From UBA1731 sp964567665 (GTDB lineage Bacteria; Verrucomicrobiota; Kiritimatiellia; RFP12; UBA1067): a stretch of DNA of 18,353 bases. The stretch is from the NCBI GenBank assembly GCA_964567665.1, contig CAZMNN010000049.1, positions 1 to 18,353 on the forward strand, given 5' to 3'. A program made the translations under genes and the position numbers. Below are positions 1 to 8,208 of this stretch, piece by piece; within the stretch, counting starts at the first letter, position 1, and each line of letters begins with the position of its first letter. Under the pieces are notes generated by a model. The model had not been told where the DNA came from. It ran no database searches and saw only the letters and a program-made list of their open reading frames with translations.

Positions 1-100
1 CGACTCGCGCAAAGGCAGCGACTGGGTGAACTGCATGGTCTACGCCGCCGACCGTCTGGAGTATTTGGCGAACATGCTGGAGACGCCGCCCGTCCGGTGA
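1..100 (+). CDS. C-terminal end of an unidentified protein (partial)
   Basis: One frame is open from the left edge to a TGA at 98-100 and gives about 32 residues ending in YLANMLETPPVR. The gene begins outside the window. The visible piece (GSDWVNCMVYAADRLEYLANML) looks like a soluble helical C-terminus, and I do not recognise the family. A short inverted repeat follows at 114-135, consistent with a gene end. The call rests on the open frame and on the next gene starting only at 292. Confidence 0.5.
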   Translation, partial: DSRKGSDWVNCMVYAADRLEYLANMLETPPVR

Positions 101-113
101 CGGTCAAGGGTCT

Positions 114-135
114 TCCCTGCGATGCGTGGCAGGGA
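114..135 (+). terminator. 7-bp hairpin after the partial gene, possible terminator
   Basis: TCCCTGC at 114-120 and GCAGGGA at 129-135 are perfect inverted repeats around an 8-nt loop. No T-run follows, so intrinsic termination is uncertain. The position just after the stop at 98-100 supports a transcript-end role. Confidence 0.35.
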
Positions 136-154
136 CGGCGAAAATTTGCGGTAG

Positions 155-181
155 AAAAAAAAAATGCGCATTTGATATCCT
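155..181 (+). promoter_or_regulatory. weak candidate promoter with A10 tract
   Basis: Ten consecutive A residues lie at 155-164. TTGATATCCT follows, with an extended -10-like TGaTATCCT at 173-181. This resembles the TGaTATAAT boxes elsewhere in the window but matches less well, and no -35 is apparent. It lies about 110 nt upstream of the LamG-like gene and is the only promoter-like sequence in that gap. Confidence 0.3.
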
Positions 182-291
182 ACACATCCACAAGAAGGGG
201 TGGGGCCTCTTCGAGCGGAATGTTTCGTCTTTCCGGGCGTGATGTCTCGTGTTCCGGTGAATTGCGCCGGGCAGAAAGGTAGTGGTTTGGT

Positions 292-2106
292 ATGCATATG
301 CGTTGCCGAGGTTTGTTGGGCGCTGTGATCGCCCTGATGCTGTCCGGTGCTGTGTCGCCTGTGCATGGCGACGTATGGCGTGACTGCGCTGCGTTGTGGA
401 TGGGCGGAAACGACATCGATTCAGACGGTGTATTCGATGATGGAGAACTTGTAGACATTCGTCATGCGGCAATCGTTGACGCTTCCACGCACGGCGGAAC
501 TTTGCGGACTGGGAACGGCGGAGTGTTCCACCGTTCAGAGACAGTCATAAGCGCCACAAGCGGATTGACCTTCAGCGATCAGAGGGTCGTCTATCTCTCG
601 CAGGCCGACGGCGTAAAATCTGACGGCGCACCCGGCGTGAAGGAGGACGATTTGAAACTGCCGGTATATGTCGCCACGAATGAATACACCACGCTGCTTC
701 GTTTCCGCATGGATGAAACGCAACCGTCGAATAGGGAGTTCGTTGCGGTTCTCGATCTTGGTTATGTTGGTGGCGGCAGTGCTGCGGAGCGTTCAAGTTT
801 CTATGTGCGCTATTATCCCAAAACGGAGAGGTTCGCGCTTCTGTGCAACAACGGAAGTACATGCCATGAGTTCGGTTCGCCGACAAATGACGTGTGCAGA
901 ACGCTGCGCGGCACATGGGTGGAGATGGCGGCGTCGATGAGCAACGGTACGATGCGGCTTGGCGTAAAGGCTCCGGGAATGTCTGGCTTCGCATGGAACA
1001 GCGCAAGTTTCCCGGTTCAAGGTGGAAGCCAGATTCCGTTGAACGGCGCGATATATGTAGGCTGTCCAAACGGATGGGGTGGCGTATCGTCCGGGACCTT
1101 TCCCGTTCGTGGTTCGTTCCAGCTGATGGCGTATTGGGACAGGGTTTTGACGACAGCGGAGGTTGAAGAGGCGTTTGGCGCTGCGGGCTTGCTGGAGTCT
1201 TCGCGATGTTTTCCTTCCGTCCTGACCGTTGGCTCACGCGATTATGGAGCGGATGTGTTCACCGGTTCCACCACCGGTGCGGTGACGGAGGTCAGCGTGG
1301 ATATGCAGGACGTCGCTTCGTTCCCTTCGGGCGTGGAGGCTGGCAGGACGATCGCCATCCCGTTCAACGTCCATGACACCTGCACGAATCTTCCCCAGCT
1401 CGTACGCATTGTAGCGGCGTCGGACTCGGCGGCCGGCACGATCGCTGCGAAGATAGACGGAACGGATTTGAGGCCGATGCGCCTTGCTGCCGGCACTGAG
1501 GCAACGCGCTTCGTCTCGTCGGCGATGCTTGCAGAAGGGATGCATAAGCTGACCTTGACGCGCACCGACGAAGGGGATGGATTGATGTCATTCTCATTGA
1601 TTGAGATATCTGGATCATGGCGTGTCGGATGGGAGGATGGTCGTGCGGATGATATGGGAGTTGACGTGAACTATATACATGGAACGATTCCATACCATGT
1701 CACCGAACTGTCAAGCAACCGCTGGAAAACCGTACGGTCGTCCGTCACGACATCCCGGACGCTTACGCTGTACGCTGATGTGTCGGCGGCGGATGCGGCA
1801 AGCCGCAGGTTCACCGTGAAGTCGCGTCCTGTGGACTTCCCCGCACAGAGCTATGACCTTGTGCTTTGCGTGAATGGCGTCGAGCGGTTTCGCCGCCTCT
1901 GTTCGCCGGACTTTCCGGAGATGCGCAGCGCTCCGATAGCGGTCGAGCTTTCGCCGGGTGTTCTGCAGGCGGGCAAGAATGAATTTCTCTGGAAGACAGA
2001 ACTGAATGCGGCGTATCCATCGACGACGCAGACATGGCTTAAGCTGGACTGCTTTACCCTTGAGGTGGGCAAGGATCCGCTTGGCATGTGTGTACTTGTA
2101 AGATGA
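292..2106 (+). CDS. secreted LamG-like/jelly-roll carbohydrate-binding protein
   Basis: This 604-residue protein begins with a signal peptide (MHMRCRGLLGAVIALMLSGA, with a small-residue cleavage region near AVSPVHGDV). Residues about 95-300 read as a concanavalin A/LamG-like beta sandwich, including a stretch typical of the end of such domains (YWDRVLTTAEVEEAFG, about 280-296). The remaining ~300 residues look like further beta-rich modules, possibly carbohydrate-binding, with no catalytic motif I can identify. An ATG at 298 is an alternative start that keeps the signal peptide. The stop is followed at once by the ribosome site of the glycoside hydrolase gene, so the two are probably one transcript acting on the same glycan. 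The role is inferred from fold-like features and context. The protein could instead be a surface or adhesion protein. Confidence 0.65.
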   Translation: MHMRCRGLLGAVIALMLSGAVSPVHGDVWRDCAALWMGGNDIDSDGVFDDGELVDIRHAAIVDASTHGGTLRTGNGGVFHRSETVISATSGLTFSDQRVVYLSQADGVKSDGAPGVKEDDLKLPVYVATNEYTTLLRFRMDETQPSNREFVAVLDLGYVGGGSAAERSSFYVRYYPKTERFALLCNNGSTCHEFGSPTNDVCRTLRGTWVEMAASMSNGTMRLGVKAPGMSGFAWNSASFPVQGGSQIPLNGAIYVGCPNGWGGVSSGTFPVRGSFQLMAYWDRVLTTAEVEEAFGAAGLLESSRCFPSVLTVGSRDYGADVFTGSTTGAVTEVSVDMQDVASFPSGVEAGRTIAIPFNVHDTCTNLPQLVRIVAASDSAAGTIAAKIDGTDLRPMRLAAGTEATRFVSSAMLAEGMHKLTLTRTDEGDGLMSFSLIEISGSWRVGWEDGRADDMGVDVNYIHGTIPYHVTELSSNRWKTVRSSVTTSRTLTLYADVSAADAASRRFTVKSRPVDFPAQSYDLVLCVNGVERFRRLCSPDFPEMRSAPIAVELSPGVLQAGKNEFLWKTELNAAYPSTTQTWLKLDCFTLEVGKDPLGMCVLVR

Positions 2107-2118
2107 GGAGGAGTTGAG

Positions 2119-3483
2119 ATGAAGACGATTTTGCTGCTTGCGTTTGCTGGAATGTTGTCTGTTCGCGGTGCGGCTGAGCTGCCGGGGCTTGTGTGCGACA
2201 CCAGCGTTGTTTCGAAGGCGACGGGGTTCTTTCGCGTGGAACAGGACAAGTCAGGCGGATGGCGATTTGTGACGCCAGGCGGACATGGCTTCTTCCTCGC
2301 CGGAAACAACGGGCCGTCCCAGATGGCTGGAGACTACTGTCCGGCGCGCGGATATTCGCTCTTTACCCGGACGCTTGAGGCGAAGTACGGAAAGAACCGT
2401 AGACAATGGGCGAAGGATTCGGCGAAGCGGCTTCTCTCATGGAACTTCAACACTGTGAGCACGTGGGATCGTCCGGTGGATGGACTGATCGGAACGGGCC
2501 TTGCCCATGCGCGGGTCGTACAACTTGGGGATTCGTTCTCCACCGTGGGCACAAACGGAGAGACCCGGCTTGTGCTGCGCTTCCCGAACGTCTTCCATCC
2601 GGATTTTGCCGCGCACTGCAGGCGGAAGGCGACGGAGATCTGCGGCAGGGAGCGTGACAATCCCTGGATCATCGGATGGTACACGGATAACGAGATTGTG
2701 TGGCGTGGAACGACACCGCCGGATACATGGACGGAGACGGGGCTGTACAACGCGGTGACGGAGCTTCCGCCAAACCATACCGGACGGCAGGCGCTCGACC
2801 GCTTTCTTCGTGATCGCGGGTTGGCGGTCTCGAACGACGTGCCGATGTCGGTCAAGATGGATTTTGTCCGCCTGATTGCCAGGGAATACTACCGCATCAC
2901 GACAACTGCGGTAAGGGAGGCCGCGCCGAACCATCTTCTGCTTGGATGCCGTTTTGCCGGATTCATGTCCACGCCGGCCATCGCATGGGAGGAGGGCGGC
3001 AAGTGGAACGATGTGATGAGCGTCAATACGTATCCGCCGGCAGACCTGAAGCAGGGAGTGATACGGGAAGGGTTCAAGACGGGGCACCGTCCGATACAGA
3101 TGCGGATACGTGATTCGTATGCCCTTGCGCGGCGTCCGATCATCATCACGGAGTGGTCCTACCCTGCGTTGGACACCGAGTGTCCGTGCAAGGTTGGAGC
3201 AGGACAGCGCGTCCCGACGCAGAAGGAGCGGGCGGCGTCAAGCGCTCTTTTCGCAAAGACCATGCTTTCGATTCCTGAAATCGTCGGATACGTGCATTTC
3301 CGCTGGGTTGACGAGCCGCCGATGGGACGCTGGAAGATGAGCGGCGGCGAGGACTGCAACTATGGGCTTGTGAACGAACTCGATGAGCCTTATGCGCTTC
3401 TGACGCAGACGTTCAAGGAAGTGCAGGGCAGGATGTACGAAATCAGGGCGGAAGCTTCACGCGTCGGCGCGGTTTTGCGTTGA
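2119..3483 (+). CDS. secreted glycoside hydrolase, clan GH-A, agarase (GH50)-like
   Basis: The 454-residue product has a short signal peptide (MKTILLLAFAGMLSVRGAAE). A perfect GGAGGAG ribosome site at 2107-2113 lies between the upstream stop and this ATG. The N-terminus has the phrase WRFVTPGGHGFFLAGNNG, typical of agarase-like enzymes that open with 'the body is as it was given, with the head preceding'-style beta strands before a TIM barrel. NPWIIGWYTDNE places a probable acid/base glutamate at E192, and PIIITEWSYPALDT a probable nucleophile at E345, the order and context seen in GH50 and related clan GH-A families. It is likely an exported or periplasmic retaining glycosidase acting with the LamG-like protein. 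The substrate is unknown. Alternatives are another GH-A family such as GH5, GH86 or an unclassified relative. Confidence 0.75.
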   Translation: MKTILLLAFAGMLSVRGAAELPGLVCDTSVVSKATGFFRVEQDKSGGWRFVTPGGHGFFLAGNNGPSQMAGDYCPARGYSLFTRTLEAKYGKNRRQWAKDSAKRLLSWNFNTVSTWDRPVDGLIGTGLAHARVVQLGDSFSTVGTNGETRLVLRFPNVFHPDFAAHCRRKATEICGRERDNPWIIGWYTDNEIVWRGTTPPDTWTETGLYNAVTELPPNHTGRQALDRFLRDRGLAVSNDVPMSVKMDFVRLIAREYYRITTTAVREAAPNHLLLGCRFAGFMSTPAIAWEEGGKWNDVMSVNTYPPADLKQGVIREGFKTGHRPIQMRIRDSYALARRPIIITEWSYPALDTECPCKVGAGQRVPTQKERAASSALFAKTMLSIPEIVGYVHFRWVDEPPMGRWKMSGGEDCNYGLVNELDEPYALLTQTFKEVQGRMYEIRAEASRVGAVLR

Positions 3484-3546
3484 AGCCGGTTTCTGCTCCC
3501 GCCAGTATGCGGCAACGGCGGCGTTGTGGCATTTGCCGGAGCATTA

Positions 3547-3555
3547 TGGTAGAAT
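3547..3555 (+). promoter_or_regulatory. extended -10 promoter TGgTAGAAT for the DUF481 operon
   Basis: TG-G-TAGAAT lies 27 nt upstream of the ATG at 3582. A strong ribosome site AAAGGAG (3571-3577) falls between, so this transcript would have a short leader. The element belongs to a recurring TGnTAnAAT set in this window. No convincing -35 is visible. Confidence 0.6.
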
Positions 3556-3581
3556 TTCCCTCCTTAAAGCAAAGGAGTGGA

Positions 3582-4604
3582 ATGAAAAGGATGAAGACTG
3601 TCCTGATATGCGCGTGTGCGCTTTTCATTGGTTTTGTTGCGAATGCCGACGTGATCGTGATGAAGTCCGGCGCCAGGTTCATAGGCACGGTCAAGCACAT
3701 CGAGGGCGGAACCGTTGACTTCGCCTCGGAAGACGTAGGCGACATCAAGATAAAGCAGGCGAACATCGTCTCGATGACGACGGACAAGGCGAACCCCGTG
3801 GAGTTCACGGACAAGCGAATCGAAACGGGTGTTGTGGCTCGCGGCGATGGCGGCTTCACGCTTGACGGAAAGCCGCTTGACATGGACAAGGTGAAGTCCG
3901 TCAACCCCACACCAGAAAAGTGGCACGGCAGCGTGAACCTCTCCGCGACGGCAGCTCGCGGAAACTCGGTGTCCGAAGCGGTGTCGCTGTTCGCGGATGT
4001 CTCCCGCCGCTGGGAGAAGGATCGCTTCACCGGTTCGCTTTCGTACAACTTTGCGCAGTCCGGCGACACGAAGGAGGATAAGCAGAAGACGTCAAACCGC
4101 TTTGAGGCGCAGGCGCAGGAAGACCATTTCTGGACATCGCTCCTGTACGGGTTCGTCAACGGCAAATACGAGTACGACCGCATCATGAACCTCGACTACC
4201 GCTACCGCATCGGCGCCGGTCTCGGTCTTCAGTGGCTTGACGGTCGCATGTTTGACGGTCTCGGCAAGTGGAGCTTCAGTCAGGAAGTCGGCGCATCGTG
4301 GGTGAAGGAGCGCTTCAAATCGTCGCTGGACGACGACTATGCCGCGTTCAGCTACGCGCACCATCTCGTGTGGGATCCGAACTGGCTTGCCGGGTTGAAC
4401 TTCACGCACAATTTCGCGTACTATCCCGAACTCAGCGACTGGGCGGACAACTACCTGATCGACAGCGACATCGGCTTCACGTATGCGTTTCTGGCCGACT
4501 GGCAGCTGATTGGAAAGATCGAGTGGGACTACAAGAGCAAGGTCGGCGAAGGCACAAAGCACTCCGATCTCCGCTACATGCTCGGTCTCGGCTACAAGTG
4601 GTGA
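3582..4604 (+). CDS. DUF481 (YdiY-like) outer-membrane beta-barrel protein
   Basis: The ATG at 3582 is chosen because AAAGGAG ends 4 nt before it and the product then starts with a signal peptide (MKRMKTVLICACALFIGFVANA). This gives 340 residues, although the frame is open upstream to 3480. Residues about 22-105 form a small beta-rich domain (VIVMKSGARFIGTVKHIEGG, then a repeat of similar flavour), as in many PVC DUF481 proteins. The remainder alternates aromatic and polar residues as amphipathic strands (WHGSVNLSATAARGNS, then RFTGSLSYNFAQSGD). It ends YMLGLGYKW, with the C-terminal aromatic residue typical of outer-membrane barrels. It is predicted in the outer membrane, function unknown. 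It is the first gene of a probable four-gene unit through 8021. Confidence 0.85.
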   Translation: MKRMKTVLICACALFIGFVANADVIVMKSGARFIGTVKHIEGGTVDFASEDVGDIKIKQANIVSMTTDKANPVEFTDKRIETGVVARGDGGFTLDGKPLDMDKVKSVNPTPEKWHGSVNLSATAARGNSVSEAVSLFADVSRRWEKDRFTGSLSYNFAQSGDTKEDKQKTSNRFEAQAQEDHFWTSLLYGFVNGKYEYDRIMNLDYRYRIGAGLGLQWLDGRMFDGLGKWSFSQEVGASWVKERFKSSLDDDYAAFSYAHHLVWDPNWLAGLNFTHNFAYYPELSDWADNYLIDSDIGFTYAFLADWQLIGKIEWDYKSKVGEGTKHSDLRYMLGLGYKW

Positions 4605-4627
4605 TCTTCGACGGAGCGTGAAGGGAT

Positions 4628-6103
4628 ATGAGAGTCGCCATATGCTATCCGCCGTTGCCGAGCGAAAAGGGCGTTCCGCTCCTTTCGCAGAACAGGCAGT
4701 TTCAGTGGTTTTCGCGTCCGACGTACATCTTCCCTGTCGTCCCCGCGACTGCCGCTACGATGCTGAAGGGGGCCGGGCATGAAGTGCTGTGGCTCGACGG
4801 CATAGCGGAAGAGCTTTCGCCTGACGAATTCGACAGGCGGCTGCGCGAGTTTCGTCCGGACTACGTGGTCGTGGAGACGAAGACGCCTGTCGTGAAACGG
4901 CACTGGAAGTGGATTGCCGCACAGAAGGAGGCGTCGTCGCAGAACGCCGCCCGGTACATCCTCGTCGGCGACCATGTCACGGCCATGCCCGGCGAATCCA
5001 TGGAGAAGTGTCCGGTGGATTTCATCCTCACCGGCGGCGATTGGGACTTCCTTCTCTGCAATCTCGTCGCATCGGACGGCGATGTCTCAAAATACGAGCC
5101 GGGCATATGGTACAGGATGCCCGCCGGCGGTATCGCGGACACCGGGCGCTTCCGGCTTGATCACGACCTCAACTCCGCTCCGTGGATAGACCGTGACCTG
5201 TGCAAGTGGCATTTGTATGCCAAGAAGAACGGCAACTTCCGCCGCACCCCCGGAACATACATAATGTCGGGACGCGACTGCTGGCACGCGAAATGTACCT
5301 TCTGCAGCTGGACTACGCTGTATCCGACGTACAGGACGCGGAAGCCGCTTGACGTGGTGGATGAGATAGAGCATCTCGTGAAGGATTACGGCGTGAAGGA
5401 GATCATGGACGATTCCGGCTCCTTCCCGGTGGGCGAGTTCCTCAAGACGTTCTGCGACGAGATGGTGAGGCGTGGGCTGAACAGGAAGGTGCGCATCGAT
5501 TGCAACATGAGGTTTGGGCGATTGACCGCCGCCGACTACCGGATGATGCGCAAGGCCGGATTCCGACTTGTGCTGTTTGGAGTTGAGTCCGCCAACCAGT
5601 ACACGCTCGACAGGTTCGTTAAGGCCCTGAAGGTCGAGGACATCGAAAACGGCGCGAAGTGGGCGAGCGCTGCCGGACTTGACGTGCATCTCACGTTCAT
5701 GTTCGGCCACGCCTGGGAAGGCCCGGCGGAGATCGCAAACACCGTCAGGCTTGCCCGCCGGATGCTTGCGAAGGGATGGGCCTCCACGCTCCAGTGTACA
5801 TTGACCGTCCCATACCCCGGTACGCCCCTCTTCAGGGAGCTGGCAGAATCCGACGGGCTGACAACCCTTGACTGGGACGAATATGACATGCGCCGCGCCA
5901 TAACAAAGACGCCTCTTGCGAGCGAGGCGGAGATCAAGTGCGCAATCCGCGATGTGTATCGCGGTTTTCTCCAGCCCTCTGCGCTTCTGCGGCGCGTTGC
6001 GTCCACGAGGACTCTCTTCGATTTTTCGTTCTACTACAGGGGCATTCGTTCGCTCCTTGGGCATCTTCTCGATTTCGGCAGTCCAAAGGGAGACGGGAAA
6101 TGA
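4628..6103 (+). CDS. B12-binding-domain radical SAM enzyme
   Basis: The 491-residue product starts like cobalamin-binding radical SAM enzymes (MRVAICYPPLPSEKGVPL, then FPVVPATAATMLKGAGHEVLWLDG). Its Rossmann-like N-terminal domain (about 1-150) lacks an obvious DxHxxG cobalamin-ligand motif, as in several members. The [4Fe-4S] cluster cysteines are C218, C223 and C226 in DCWHAKCTFCSW, i.e. CX4CX2C rather than the usual CX3CX2C. EIMDDSGSFP and the later FGVESANQYTLDRFVKAL and TLTVPYPGTPLF stretches match the Elp3/MiaB-type radical SAM TIM barrel. It probably does radical chemistry in the cytoplasm or at the membrane, and the substrate cannot be told. It starts 23 nt after the DUF481 stop and overlaps the next gene by ATGA. 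Confidence 0.88.
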   Translation: MRVAICYPPLPSEKGVPLLSQNRQFQWFSRPTYIFPVVPATAATMLKGAGHEVLWLDGIAEELSPDEFDRRLREFRPDYVVVETKTPVVKRHWKWIAAQKEASSQNAARYILVGDHVTAMPGESMEKCPVDFILTGGDWDFLLCNLVASDGDVSKYEPGIWYRMPAGGIADTGRFRLDHDLNSAPWIDRDLCKWHLYAKKNGNFRRTPGTYIMSGRDCWHAKCTFCSWTTLYPTYRTRKPLDVVDEIEHLVKDYGVKEIMDDSGSFPVGEFLKTFCDEMVRRGLNRKVRIDCNMRFGRLTAADYRMMRKAGFRLVLFGVESANQYTLDRFVKALKVEDIENGAKWASAAGLDVHLTFMFGHAWEGPAEIANTVRLARRMLAKGWASTLQCTLTVPYPGTPLFRELAESDGLTTLDWDEYDMRRAITKTPLASEAEIKCAIRDVYRGFLQPSALLRRVASTRTLFDFSFYYRGIRSLLGHLLDFGSPKGDGK

Positions 6104-7236
6104 TTGACCTCAGCGAAAGGCAGAAGAAGTGGACGGCGGCGGGCGTCACATCGCTTGCGGTGGTGGTTGTTGCGGCATTTGCCATCGGAATAGGGTGGCT
6201 GATCCTCAAGATGCTGCATCTTGCCGCCCCTGCGCTCGTCCCGGTGATTCTTGGGCTGTTCCTGTCCATGTTCTTCAAGCCGTACTACGGATGGTTTCTG
6301 CGGCGGATGCACAACCCTACGCTGGCGTTTCTCACGATGTCGTTCACTGTGCTTCTGCCGGCGGGCGTGGTGCTGTGGTTCGCTGGCACCGCGCTTGTTG
6401 AGCAGATCTCAGCGTTCATCGCAATCGCTCCGACGATAATGACCCGTGCAAGCGCATGGGTGCAGGCGAACCATCCCGGACTGCACCCCGGTCTCATCAA
6501 GCTTGGCGTCCCTGATTCCGCGCTTGTGTTCTTCACAGATCCGCTTCGGTTTTCGCACGACATCCTTTCCCAGCTTGGTGCGCAGTACGGCGGACAGGTG
6601 GTGAGGGCGGGATTCAGCCTTGTGAAGTATTTTGAATGGATCATTGGCTGGCTCGTCACGACCATATTCTTCGTCTACTTCCTCATGAAGCCGCGGCTCT
6701 ACGGCAAGGATTGCGTGAAGCAGATGCCGTTCCTGAAGGACGGGACGCGGGAGCTTGTGGAGAAGCAGATCGATACCTTTGTGGACATCCTCGTGTCGTT
6801 CTTCCAGCGTCAGGTGATAATATGCCTCATAGAGGGTGTGCTGTACGGTCTTGGCTTTGTGCTTGTGGGGCTGCCTTACGGTTTTGTGATAGGGTTCGCC
6901 CTTGGTGTCGTCAACCTTGTGCCTTTCCTTGGTTCGGTCATGTTCCTGCCGATTGCGCTTCTGCTTGCGTTCTTTGGTGACGGCGGCAGCGTCCTGCGGC
7001 TTGTCGGCGTCACCTGCGTTTGGACTGCGGGGCAGTTCGCCGACGGCTATGCGATAACGCCGCTCATCCAGGGCAAAAGCACGGGGCTTGGATTTGCGGG
7101 CGTAATATTCTCGTTCCTCTTCTGGAGCGCTGTGTTCAAGTCGCCCATCGGTCTTCTGCTTGCGATTCCGCTTTCGGCTTTCTGCCTTGTGCTCTGGCGC
7201 ACAATCAAGGAACGCTGCATCAAAGGCGTGATATAG
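6100..7236 (+). CDS. AI-2E/PerM family membrane transporter
   Basis: The true start is the ATG at 6100, which overlaps the upstream TGA (ATGA) and has GGGAG about 8 nt before it. The frame is open further upstream (to 5938), but that part lies inside the radical SAM gene. The product is 378 residues with about eight hydrophobic helices: an N-terminal helix (GVTSLAVVVVAAFAIGIGWLIL), a pair, a long central soluble part (SAFIAIAPTIM to RFSHDILSQLG), then the conserved core GLGFVLVGLPYGFVIGFALGVVNLVPFLGSV. YAITPLIQGKSTGLGFAGVIFSF is typical of the family near the C-terminus. Family members include PerM-type permeases, TqsA and Na+/H+ antiporters, so the substrate here is open. Translational coupling places it in the operon with the radical SAM gene. 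Confidence 0.88.
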   Translation: MIDLSERQKKWTAAGVTSLAVVVVAAFAIGIGWLILKMLHLAAPALVPVILGLFLSMFFKPYYGWFLRRMHNPTLAFLTMSFTVLLPAGVVLWFAGTALVEQISAFIAIAPTIMTRASAWVQANHPGLHPGLIKLGVPDSALVFFTDPLRFSHDILSQLGAQYGGQVVRAGFSLVKYFEWIIGWLVTTIFFVYFLMKPRLYGKDCVKQMPFLKDGTRELVEKQIDTFVDILVSFFQRQVIICLIEGVLYGLGFVLVGLPYGFVIGFALGVVNLVPFLGSVMFLPIALLLAFFGDGGSVLRLVGVTCVWTAGQFADGYAITPLIQGKSTGLGFAGVIFSFLFWSAVFKSPIGLLLAIPLSAFCLVLWRTIKERCIKGVI

Positions 7237-7241
7237 CCGCC

Positions 7242-8021
7242 ATGAAATGCAGCGCTTCGCGCAGCCTTTGCGGACTGCTGGCTGAGCAGTTCATGGCGTG
7301 GCGGCCGGGTGAAGTCGCATGGCTTGCCATTTGCGTATGCTCGGTGGCCGGGCTTTCGCTGTGCTGTGGCGATTCCCTCGTCGGAATCGTTGCGGCCGTG
7401 ACCGGGATGCTCTACACGGTGTTTGCCGGCAAGGGCAAGACGATGTGCTTCCTGTTCGGGATGGTGAACACTCCGCTTTACGCATATCTGTCGTACGTGC
7501 ACGGCTACTATGGTGACTTCGCGCTCAACGTGTACTATTTCCTGATGATGTTTCCCGGCCTGATGGCATGGAGACGCAACTGTGCGGAGACTGCGGAGGA
7601 GGGAGTTGTCCGGACGAGACTTTCCTCGCGTGAACGCATGGCGCTTGCGGCGGCTTGCCTGTCGGCGACGGCGGCGCTCTGGTGGATTCTTGCCCGGTGC
7701 GGCGGAAGCCGTCCGCTGTGCGACGCCGTCACCAACATCCTCTCTGTAGCCGCGATGGTGCTCACTGTTCGCCGGGCAATCGAACAGTGGGCGCTTTGGA
7801 TCGCCGTTGACGCAGTGGAGGTGTTCATGTGGATCAAGGTATGGCTTTCAGGCGGGGGCATGGTTTCGGTGGCGCTGATGTGGCTGCTCTTCCTCGCCAA
7901 CGGGATGTACATGCTGGCCCTGTGGCTGCGCGTGGAGCGGCATCGTCAAGTTGCCGCCGCCCGCCAGGCTTCGCCACGGTGTGCGCCTTGCACCGACGCA
8001 CCCATTCGCTGCCATTCGTGA
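7242..8021 (+). CDS. pnuC: PnuC-type nicotinamide riboside/vitamin transporter
   Basis: The ATG at 7242 lies 5 nt after the AI-2E stop, and the open frame upstream to 7020 is a shadow of that gene. The product is 259 residues with about seven membrane segments. Family features are GKGKTMCFLFGMVNTPLYAYLSYVHGYYGDFALNVYYFLMMFPGLMAW in helices 2-4 and EQWALWIAVDAVEVFMWIKVWLS near the end, matching the PnuC pattern of W-x2-W-x2-D in a late helix. PnuC proteins take up nicotinamide riboside or, in relatives, thiamin or riboflavin without energy coupling of their own. The vitamin cannot be assigned from sequence and no riboswitch is visible. The C-terminal 25 residues are Cys/His/Arg-rich and probably variable. 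Confidence 0.85.
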   Translation: MKCSASRSLCGLLAEQFMAWRPGEVAWLAICVCSVAGLSLCCGDSLVGIVAAVTGMLYTVFAGKGKTMCFLFGMVNTPLYAYLSYVHGYYGDFALNVYYFLMMFPGLMAWRRNCAETAEEGVVRTRLSSRERMALAAACLSATAALWWILARCGGSRPLCDAVTNILSVAAMVLTVRRAIEQWALWIAVDAVEVFMWIKVWLSGGGMVSVALMWLLFLANGMYMLALWLRVERHRQVAAARQASPRCAPCTDAPIRCHS

Positions 8022-8105
8022 TCTGCTTCAAATGATTCCAGCGGCATACGCATTTGACGAACTGTTCAGCATAATTCCCAGCACAGGTTTCAGATGAACG
8101 TCCGC

Positions 8106-8114
8106 TGTTATAAT
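8106..8114 (+). promoter_or_regulatory. upstream extended -10 element TGtTATAAT
   Basis: A full TATAAT hexamer at 8109-8114 is preceded by TG at 8106-8107. It lies about 95 nt upstream of the GTG start of the restriction gene and 60 nt upstream of a second box. If both work, the R-M unit has tandem promoters. The ATG at 8095 gives only 17 codons and has no ribosome site. Confidence 0.45.
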
Positions 8115-8164
8115 GAACTACAGAAGCCCATTTCAGTGATTCATTGAAAACCGGAGTGCAGAGA

Positions 8165-8204
8165 ATTTGATATAATCCGCCACGAAAGCGTCAATGAAGG
8201 AGCG
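8165..8204 (+). repeat. leader repeat, copy 1 (shared by both R-M units)
   Basis: Aligned without gaps to 11051-11090, this 40-nt stretch matches at 28 positions: an identical 12-nt block ATTTGATATAAT, an AAAGCG block 8 nt further on, and a GAGCG block at the end. After one extra base in copy 2, AGAA-n-TGG also matches, so the GTG start at 8209 aligns with an ATG at 11096. Confidence 0.5.
8168..8176 (+). promoter_or_regulatory. extended -10 promoter TGaTATAAT of R-M unit 1
   Basis: TG-A-TATAAT predicts transcription from about 8184, some 25 nt before the GTG start at 8209. A -35-like TTGAAA at 8144-8149 is 21 nt away, too far to matter much, so the extended -10 is likely the main element. 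The same 12-nt core with downstream similarity recurs at 11051-11090. Confidence 0.65.
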
Positions 8205-8208
8205 AGAA

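Noticed and set aside
3480..3581. Earlier ATG for the DUF481 protein
   Set aside because: The extension would precede the signal peptide and cover the promoter and ribosome site at 3547-3577.
5087..6064. Long 325-codon open frame on the minus strand
   Set aside because: It lies wholly antisense to the radical SAM gene, which has clear motifs; the minus-strand product is low-complexity and rich in Arg, Pro and His, as typical for shadow frames of GC-rich genes.
8095..8148. 17-codon frame before R-M unit 1 as a possible controller or antitoxin
   Set aside because: Far too short for a controller protein, no ribosome site, and it spans a promoter element.
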